Shown in pieces: positions 1-4,478 of a stretch of DNA of 6,002 bases (position 1 is its first letter; each line of letters starts with the position of its first letter). This DNA is from Nitrospira defluvii. GTDB lineage: Bacteria; Nitrospirota; Nitrospiria; Nitrospirales; Nitrospiraceae. A program made the position numbers and the translations under genes. The notes beneath the pieces are model-generated. The model was not told where the DNA came from. It saw only the letters and a list, made by a program, of their open reading frames with translations, and did no database searches. The stretch is from the NCBI GenBank assembly GCA_016199015.1, contig JACQHN010000060.1:1-6002 (forward strand). The letters run 5' to 3'.

Positions 1-512
1 AAGACGGCAAGATCGACGGCATCAATCTGTTGCAGGAGGCGGCGATGTTGCTTAAGGTCGTCGGCGTGTCGCTGGACAATGTCAAAGCGACAGCCTTCTC
101 CACGATTGAGAGCGAATTTGCCATTCAGCAGGGCCTCATCGCCGTCCAACGGCTCCTCATGGACAGTCATGATTTTCAAGCCACGGGTGGCGGCACGATC
201 GGCCTCGATCAGTCGCTCAATCTGAAACTCAATCTACACCTCTCCCAAGCCCTCAGCCAAAAGATTGCAGCCGGTTCTCCAATTGCCCGAGTGGCGCTGA
301 GCGGCGGACGCCTGTCGCTCCCGCTGCTCATTACTGGAAGTACGCAGGCCCCTTCTTATGGGCTCGACACGAAAATGTTTGCCGGGAAGGTGCAGGAGCA
401 GGTCAAGGAAAAGGTCAAAGGCGCGATCGGGGACCTCTTAAAAGGTTCCGCGAAGCCGGAAGACCTCAAGCAGCAAGGGAAGGACCTGTTGAAGGGACTA
501 CTCGGGCGGTAA
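1..512 (+). CDS. AsmA-family protein, C-terminal part (5' truncated by window edge)
   Basis: The reading frame is open from base 3 to a TAA at 510-512, so this is the C-terminal ~169 residues of a longer protein. The TTG at 30 is inside the gene, not its start. The visible part begins with a DGKIDGINL-type stretch, which resembles the 'dG.i.gidL' segment of the AsmA C-terminal domain. It continues with alternating beta-type repeats (a GGGTIGLDQSLNLKLNLHLS-like strand pair and an LPLLITGS.QAPSYGLD strand). It ends in a Lys-rich amphipathic tail with three DLLKG/LLKG-like units and a final GLLGR. AsmA/TamB-like proteins are inner-membrane-anchored, periplasm-spanning proteins connected with outer-membrane assembly and lipid transport; that role is family knowledge. 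The N-terminal membrane anchor lies outside the window. The MscS gene starts 18 bases downstream and is probably co-transcribed. The family call is fairly secure; no specific paralogue can be named. Confidence 0.72.
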   Translation, partial: DGKIDGINLLQEAAMLLKVVGVSLDNVKATAFSTIESEFAIQQGLIAVQRLLMDSHDFQATGGGTIGLDQSLNLKLNLHLSQALSQKIAAGSPIARVALSGGRLSLPLLITGSTQAPSYGLDTKMFAGKVQEQVKEKVKGAIGDLLKGSAKPEDLKQQGKDLLKGLLGR

Positions 513-519
513 CATCTAC

Positions 520-526
520 AGGGAGG
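520..526 (+). promoter_or_regulatory. Ribosome binding site of the MscS gene
   Basis: AGGGAGG lies four bases before the ATG at 531. It is a strong Shine-Dalgarno match with slightly short spacing, and it supports this start. It sits in the 18-base gap after the AsmA stop codon. Confidence 0.7.
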
Positions 527-530
527 CGGC

Positions 531-1331
531 ATGTCGCTGGCGAATTTGGTCACTCAATATATCGTGCAATATGGCTTCCGAATCATGGGGGCGGTCCTCG
601 TCCTCCTTGCCGCCCTGTTCGTCGCCAAATCCGTCGGCAGGCTGTTTGAGCGATGGCTCAATCAGCAGGATCTCGAACCACCGCTGCGCCTGCTGCTCGT
701 ACGTCTCGTCAAGGCCCTCGTGGTCATCCTGGGCCTTCTTATCGCGCTGGATCAGCTCGGCCTGCAAATCGCCCCGTTGGTCGCCGGGCTCGGAGTGGCC
801 GGACTCGGCATGGGTCTCGCCCTGCAGGGCGTCCTCAGCAACGTCGTAGCCGGTCTATCGATCATCTTCACCAAGCCCTACCGAGTCGGCGAACACATCT
901 CGCTGCTAGGCGTTCACGGCGACGTCGCGAAGATCGACATCTTCACCACCACCCTCATGCACCCGGATCATTCCCGCATCGTGATCCCGAATCGAAAAGT
1001 GGTCGGAGAAATCCTGCACAACTTCGGGACCGTTCGACAACTGGATCTCTCCATTGGTGTGTCCTACCGAACCGACATCGACAAAACGCTGACTATGCTG
1101 CGCGGCCTCGTGAGCCGGCACCCGCAGGTCCTCCCGGATCCTGCCCCAATCATCGGCATTACGGGGTTTGCCGACTCATCCATTACGCTCTCCGTCCGGC
1201 CCTGGGTGCAGGTGGCGTCCGTGGGGGCCGCACAAATCGAACTCAACCAGGCGATCCTTGAGCAGTTCCGAGCCGAAGGGGTGGAAATACCATTCCCGCA
1301 ATGTGAGGTGCGCCTGCTCACTCCCTCTTAA
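531..1331 (+). CDS. Small-conductance mechanosensitive channel, MscS family
   Basis: This 266-residue protein has the size and order of a minimal MscS channel (E. coli MscS has 286). Three hydrophobic helices are visible at about residues 17-35, 56-76 and 81-113. The third is the Gly/Ala-rich pore helix, with VAGLGVAGLGMGLALQG and LSNVVAG, matching the MscS TM3 signature. The beta-domain follows (KPYRVGEHI at 115-123) with the conserved IPN at 152-154. The C-terminal alpha/beta vestibule ends in IPFPQ at 253-257, another family hallmark. By family, these inner-membrane heptamers open under membrane tension and release solutes during osmotic downshock. The ATG at 531 has a strong ribosome binding site. 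The gene sits 18 bases after the AsmA-type gene, so both likely form an envelope unit. A 134-base gap separates it from the downstream operon. I see no truncation or missing signature. I leave the symbol empty because these genomes often carry several MscS paralogues. Confidence 0.95.
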   Translation: MSLANLVTQYIVQYGFRIMGAVLVLLAALFVAKSVGRLFERWLNQQDLEPPLRLLLVRLVKALVVILGLLIALDQLGLQIAPLVAGLGVAGLGMGLALQGVLSNVVAGLSIIFTKPYRVGEHISLLGVHGDVAKIDIFTTTLMHPDHSRIVIPNRKVVGEILHNFGTVRQLDLSIGVSYRTDIDKTLTMLRGLVSRHPQVLPDPAPIIGITGFADSSITLSVRPWVQVASVGAAQIELNQAILEQFRAEGVEIPFPQCEVRLLTPS

Positions 1332-1344
1332 TCAGAGGAGACCA

Positions 1345-1396
1345 CGGCCTCACAAGGCCGCGTCCAGCCCAGCCCAGGCCGCAGGCCTTACTTGTT
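1345..1396 (+). terminator. Possible terminator region: two GC-rich hairpins after the MscS gene
   Basis: Two inverted repeats lie in the 134-base gap. The first is CGGCCT-CACA-AGGCCG (1345-1360), a perfect 6-bp stem with a 4-base loop. The second is AGGCC-GCA-GGCCT (1376-1388), a 5-bp stem followed by the weakly T-rich TACTTGTT. Neither has a proper run of T, so intrinsic termination is uncertain; the second is the better candidate. The remaining gap (1397-1452) shows no convincing sigma-70 or sigma-54 promoter by eye. Confidence 0.3.
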
Positions 1397-1452
1397 GGCC
1401 CCTATGGCGTCGTGCTACCCTGGTGCGCTTTCGTGACAGCACGACCGGGAGC

Positions 1453-1458
1453 AAGGAG
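1453..1458 (+). promoter_or_regulatory. Ribosome binding site of the coiled-coil gene
   Basis: AAGGAG lies seven bases before the ATG at 1466. It selects this ATG over an in-frame GTG at 1412, which would add 18 residues and has no comparable site. Confidence 0.75.
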
Positions 1459-1465
1459 ACCACAC

Positions 1466-2083
1466 ATGAGTAGGCAGACGGACCTCAATCGCCCTCGACG
1501 TTCAGAGCAAACCATCAGCGACAGTCTCGCCGCGACCGACATGGACGCCTCATTCGGCGAGGAGAACGCAGCAGGAACCAACCTCGACAAGATCCGTGAC
1601 ATCCTGTTCGGCGCCCAGGTGCGTGACCACGAACGCCGGTTCACCAAACTGGAGGCTCAACTGCTGGCAGAAGCCGCTCAATTACGGAATGACCTCAAGG
1701 AGCGATTTGCCTCATTGGAACAATACATTCGAAACGAAGTGAACAACGTGACCGGACGCCTGACCGCCGAAGAACACAGTCGCACAGATGCCGTCAGCCA
1801 GGTGACGACGGAACTTCATACGCTGTCCGGCGTCCTCCAACAGACCGCCGCACAACTGCGGGAACAGAGTGACCAGGCCGACCAGGCCCTGCGCGACCAA
1901 CTCCACAATCAATCCGTTTCACTCACCGGCGAGTTCAGCCAAAAACATGCTGAATTGTCGGCCGCCCTTGAAGGAGCGGTCCAGCAACTCTCGACCCAGA
2001 AAACCGATCGAGCATCCCTTGCCACCCTGTTCCAAGAACTCTCACAGAGGCTCTCGCATGACCAGCCTCGACAAGGCTCGTAG
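1466..2083 (+). CDS. Coiled-coil protein of unknown function, first gene of the GTPase operon
   Basis: The 205-residue product has no signal peptide and no membrane segment, so it is probably cytoplasmic. Residues 1-38 are polar and likely disordered. A conserved-looking block follows at 40-64 (LDKIRDILFGAQVRDHERRF), and from there to about 197 the sequence is almost continuous amphipathic helix rich in Gln, Glu, Leu and Ala. It has heptad-like spacing such as KLEAQLLAEAAQLRNDLKERF and LREQSDQADQALRDQL. The C-terminal end (DRASLATLFQELSQRLS) looks like a separate short helix, possibly a docking element. I recall similar 'IRDILFG..' coiled-coil proteins next to OmpA and small-GTPase genes in cyanobacteria and Nitrospira, but cannot verify this here. 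It precedes the OmpA-type gene and may act as a scaffold or adaptor; that is inference. A 9-bp tandem duplication (1871-1888) encodes DQADQA within the helix. No enzymatic motif is seen. Confidence 0.85.
   Translation: MSRQTDLNRPRRSEQTISDSLAATDMDASFGEENAAGTNLDKIRDILFGAQVRDHERRFTKLEAQLLAEAAQLRNDLKERFASLEQYIRNEVNNVTGRLTAEEHSRTDAVSQVTTELHTLSGVLQQTAAQLREQSDQADQALRDQLHNQSVSLTGEFSQKHAELSAALEGAVQQLSTQKTDRASLATLFQELSQRLSHDQPRQGS
1871..1888 (+). repeat. 9-bp tandem duplication in the coiled-coil gene
   Basis: GACCAGGCC occurs twice head to tail, in frame, giving DQADQA. It adds three residues to the helix and is probably a minor slippage event or simply local codon reuse. Confidence 0.6.
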
Positions 2084-2189
2084 TCCTACTCCCTTCGGAG
2101 ATGCCGTAGGTCTGCGCCCCAGACCATGGCCGCCGCCTTCAACGGCAGGGCTCTCCCCCGTCAGGGCACATCTCCCTCACCCGAACCAC

Positions 2190-2193
2190 GGAG
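2190..2193 (+). promoter_or_regulatory. Ribosome binding site deciding the start of the OmpA-type gene
   Basis: GGAG lies five bases before the ATG at 2199. The same frame is open upstream, with an ATG at 2058 preceded by a weaker AGAGG at 2046-2050. The 2199 site is preferred because the 47 extra residues from 2058 are Pro/Arg-rich low-complexity sequence and would overlap the upstream gene by 26 bases. Confidence 0.55.
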
Positions 2194-2198
2194 ACAGG

Positions 2199-3929
2199 AT
2201 GGCGCACCCGCCTAAAGAGATGACGCCGGCAGGCGAGGATGGCTATGACGAACTGCGTAGCCTCCTCCTAGCCCCGGAGCAATCGCGCCTCGAACACCTG
2301 CAAGCGCAGGTCGAACACCTCGACCTCAACGCCCGTAACCTGAATCGTGTTCTCCCCGAAGCCATTGCCCTTCGTGGAGCAAGGGACGAACGGCTCACCC
2401 ATGCATTGACCCCTCACGTCTCGGAAGCGTTGGCGCTGTCCGTGCGCAAGCGCCCCCACATGATCGTCGACGCGATTGCCCCGATCATGATGCCGGCAAT
2501 CCGCCAGGCCATCGCCAATGCCTTGCGCAGCATGGTGCAGTCGCTCAATCAAACGATCGAACATAGCCTGTCGATCCGTAGCCTCCGGTGGAGGGTGGAA
2601 GCCCTACGCACCGGTAAGCCGTTCGCAGAAATCGTCCTTGTGCACACACTGTGCTATCGAGTGGAACAGGTGTTCCTAATTCATTCCCACAGCGGTCTGC
2701 TCCTCGCGCATGTCGCCGGCGACTCGATCGCGGTGCAAGACCAGACCCTCGTCTCGGGCATGTTGACGGCGATTCGGAGTTTTGTGCAGGACTCGTTTGG
2801 AACAACACCCGGCCAAGCCTTGAATACCTTGCAAGTCGGCGATCTCAATGTCTGGATCGAACAGGGCGAGTCGGCGATCCTCGCGGCCGTGATTCGTGGC
2901 ATACCGCCGGAAACCTTTCACGTCCATCTACAAGACACCCTCACCCGCATTCACGCCGAACGATCCGAGGCCCTGACCAGTTTCGCGGGAGATGCCACGG
3001 CCTTCACCGACGTCACGCCCCTGTTGGAAGATTGTCTGCGCTCTCAATTTGAAACGCGCCGAGGCGCCCTGGCCCCCATGACGTGGGTGCTGCTGGCCGC
3101 CCTCCTCCTGGCGACGGGATGGTGGGGACTGTCCGTCTATCAGGAGCGCCGACAATGGCAGGCCTACCTCGATCGGCTCACATCAGAACCTGGCCTCGTC
3201 GTGACGTCCACACATTCGGAGGGCGATCGGTATCGGCTCACCGGGTTGCGCGATCCATTGGCCGCCGATCCGGCCGTGATTCTTCAGGACAGTGGGTTGG
3301 CTCCCAGTCGCGTCGAGTCCAGATGGAGCCCCTACTATGCTCTCGATACGGCGTTCCTCCTGAAACGAGCCAAAACGGTCCTGGCTCCTCCTGAGGCGGT
3401 GAGGTTGACCCTGGAAGGAGCGCGTCTCACGGCCACAGGCACAGCTGCGGCTGATTGGATCAGGCAAAGTCGACCGCTGGCCCGGTTGATCCCAGGTATC
3501 GACGAGTACGACGACCGGCGCATCGTAGACCAGTCTTTGGGGGACCTCGCTCACCGGATTATGGACATCCGTATCTTGTTTGAACTGGGGGGCGCAGCGC
3601 CTCTCACATCCGAGCAACTCCTCGAGGTGCGTCGCCTGGCAGATCTGTTCCGTCAGCTTGACGAATGGGCACGCCTCTCCAGTACCCCGGCGACGGTGCA
3701 GATCATCGGCCAAACCGATGCAATCGGTCGATTGAAACAGAACCGGCGGCTGAGCGAGATCCGCGCCCAATCGGTCCTTGAAGCCATCCACCCCGCAGCA
3801 TTTCCCATGATCACGTTCCATGCTCACGGCATCGGCCCGGCGTCGGAACCTCACCAAGACCTGGTCACGCCCGTTCAGACACACGATAGGCGAGTGTCGG
3901 TTCAGGTCACGCTGACACCTGCTCCTTGA
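2199..3929 (+). CDS. Membrane-anchored OmpA-family protein with a roadblock/longin-like N-terminal region
   Basis: The 576-residue protein has a long N-terminal region (1-293), one transmembrane helix at about 295-313 (TWVLLAALLLATGWWGLSV) and a C-terminal OmpA-like domain at about 455-573. The OmpA core GQTDAIG...N..LSEIRAQSV is clear. D507 and R522 occupy the positions that bind diaminopimelate of peptidoglycan in this family, with the same 15-residue spacing as in E. coli OmpA. Q505 replaces the common His. Between membrane and OmpA domain are two stretches (about 320-365 and 398-438) that resemble BON domains (PGL.V.......YRLTGLRDPLA and LEGARLTATGTA). The N-terminal region holds helices (17-130), then about 143-235, where VEQVFLIHSHSGLLLAHV and the following DQTLVSGMLTAIRSFVQDSF look like a roadblock/longin fold. 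Expected topology is N-terminus in the cytoplasm and C-terminus in the periplasm. The GTPase gene follows after 12 bases. OmpA domain and helix are secure; roadblock and BON assignments are inference. Confidence 0.88.
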   Translation: MAHPPKEMTPAGEDGYDELRSLLLAPEQSRLEHLQAQVEHLDLNARNLNRVLPEAIALRGARDERLTHALTPHVSEALALSVRKRPHMIVDAIAPIMMPAIRQAIANALRSMVQSLNQTIEHSLSIRSLRWRVEALRTGKPFAEIVLVHTLCYRVEQVFLIHSHSGLLLAHVAGDSIAVQDQTLVSGMLTAIRSFVQDSFGTTPGQALNTLQVGDLNVWIEQGESAILAAVIRGIPPETFHVHLQDTLTRIHAERSEALTSFAGDATAFTDVTPLLEDCLRSQFETRRGALAPMTWVLLAALLLATGWWGLSVYQERRQWQAYLDRLTSEPGLVVTSTHSEGDRYRLTGLRDPLAADPAVILQDSGLAPSRVESRWSPYYALDTAFLLKRAKTVLAPPEAVRLTLEGARLTATGTAAADWIRQSRPLARLIPGIDEYDDRRIVDQSLGDLAHRIMDIRILFELGGAAPLTSEQLLEVRRLADLFRQLDEWARLSSTPATVQIIGQTDAIGRLKQNRRLSEIRAQSVLEAIHPAAFPMITFHAHGIGPASEPHQDLVTPVQTHDRRVSVQVTLTPAP

Positions 3930-3941
3930 GACATCTGTGAA

Positions 3942-4478
3942 ATGATTGAGAAGAAAATTTGCATGGTGGGGGCGTTTGCCGTGGGGAAAACCAGCCTGGT
4001 GCGACGCTTCGTGACCAGCTGCTTCTCCGAACAGTACCAGACGACCATCGGGGTGACCGTCGACAAGAAATCCGTGACCGTGGACGGCGCGGCCGTGACC
4101 TTCGTGCTCTGGGACCTTTACGGTGAAGACCAGTTCCAAAAGCTGCGCCCCTCCTATTTACGTGGGTCATCGGGCTACGTATTGGTATTGGATGGCATGC
4201 GGCGGGCGACGCTCGACATTGCAGTCCAGATTCAGCACACCGTCACGGAAACGCTTGGCCCGGTTCCCTTCGTCGTCATCATCAACAAGGTCGACCGGCA
4301 GACGGACTGGGAAATTACCGATCAAGATTTGGCCCAGCTGGCCCAACGTGGATGGACGCTCCTTATGGGCAGTGCCAAAACAGGGCAGGGTGTCGAGGAC
4401 GCCTTCACGACACTGGCCCGCGCCATGCTGCTCACGCCGGAGGCTTCGCACCGTTCGGGGGAAGCCTATGGGTCGTAG
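3942..4478 (+). CDS. Ras-like small GTPase (Rab/Roc-type, bacterial)
   Basis: The 178-residue protein carries all five G motifs of Ras-superfamily GTPases in order. The P-loop is GAFAVGKTS at 10-18. The switch I threonine lies in YQTTIGVT (T35), and WDLYGED at 57-63 is G3. NKVD at 115-118 gives guanine specificity, and SAK at 144-146 is G5. The conserved Gln after the G3 glycine (Q61 of Ras) is Glu (E62) here, so intrinsic hydrolysis may be slow or depend on a partner. There is no C-terminal Cys for lipidation and no membrane segment, so it is cytosolic. By family it cycles between GTP and GDP and signals through effectors; bacterial relatives include MglA and the Rup families. It starts 12 bases after the OmpA-type stop and lacks a strong ribosome binding site, suggesting translational coupling. 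The sigma-54 activator gene overlaps its end. Its most likely partner is the upstream OmpA-type protein. Confidence 0.93.
   Translation: MIEKKICMVGAFAVGKTSLVRRFVTSCFSEQYQTTIGVTVDKKSVTVDGAAVTFVLWDLYGEDQFQKLRPSYLRGSSGYVLVLDGMRRATLDIAVQIQHTVTETLGPVPFVVIINKVDRQTDWEITDQDLAQLAQRGWTLLMGSAKTGQGVEDAFTTLARAMLLTPEASHRSGEAYGS
4457..4462 (+). promoter_or_regulatory. Ribosome binding site of the sigma-54 activator, inside the GTPase gene
   Basis: GGGGGA lies five bases before the ATG at 4468, within the last codons of the GTPase gene. It supports that ATG and implies coupled translation of the two proteins. Confidence 0.5.

Noticed and set aside
653..1261. 202-codon open frame on the plus strand within the MscS gene
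   Set aside because: Its product is Arg/Pro/Ala-rich low-complexity sequence in an alternative frame of a clear MscS channel gene.
1392..1421. Possible sigma-70 promoter (TTGTTG, then TACCCT after 18 bases)
   Set aside because: The -10 box matches the consensus poorly; a promoter is expected in this gap but this one is not supported enough to list.
1396..1440. Possible sigma-54 promoter before the operon (TTGGCCCC and TGGTGCGC stretches)
   Set aside because: Neither GG has a GC at the required ten-base spacing, so the -24/-12 rule fails.
1412..1465. Upstream GTG start extending the coiled-coil protein by 18 residues
   Set aside because: The ATG at 1466 has AAGGAG at ideal spacing; the GTG has no such site and the extension looks like untranslated sequence.
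2064..2078. Small inverted repeat AGCCT-CGACA-AGGCT near the end of the coiled-coil gene
   Set aside because: A five-base stem with no T run, located in coding sequence; compatible with chance in GC-rich DNA.
3183..4139. 318-codon open frame on the minus strand
   Set aside because: It lies opposite the OmpA domain and the GTPase, both well supported by family motifs on the plus strand. Its translation is Arg/His/Gly-rich without any motif, as expected for an antisense shadow in GC-rich DNA.
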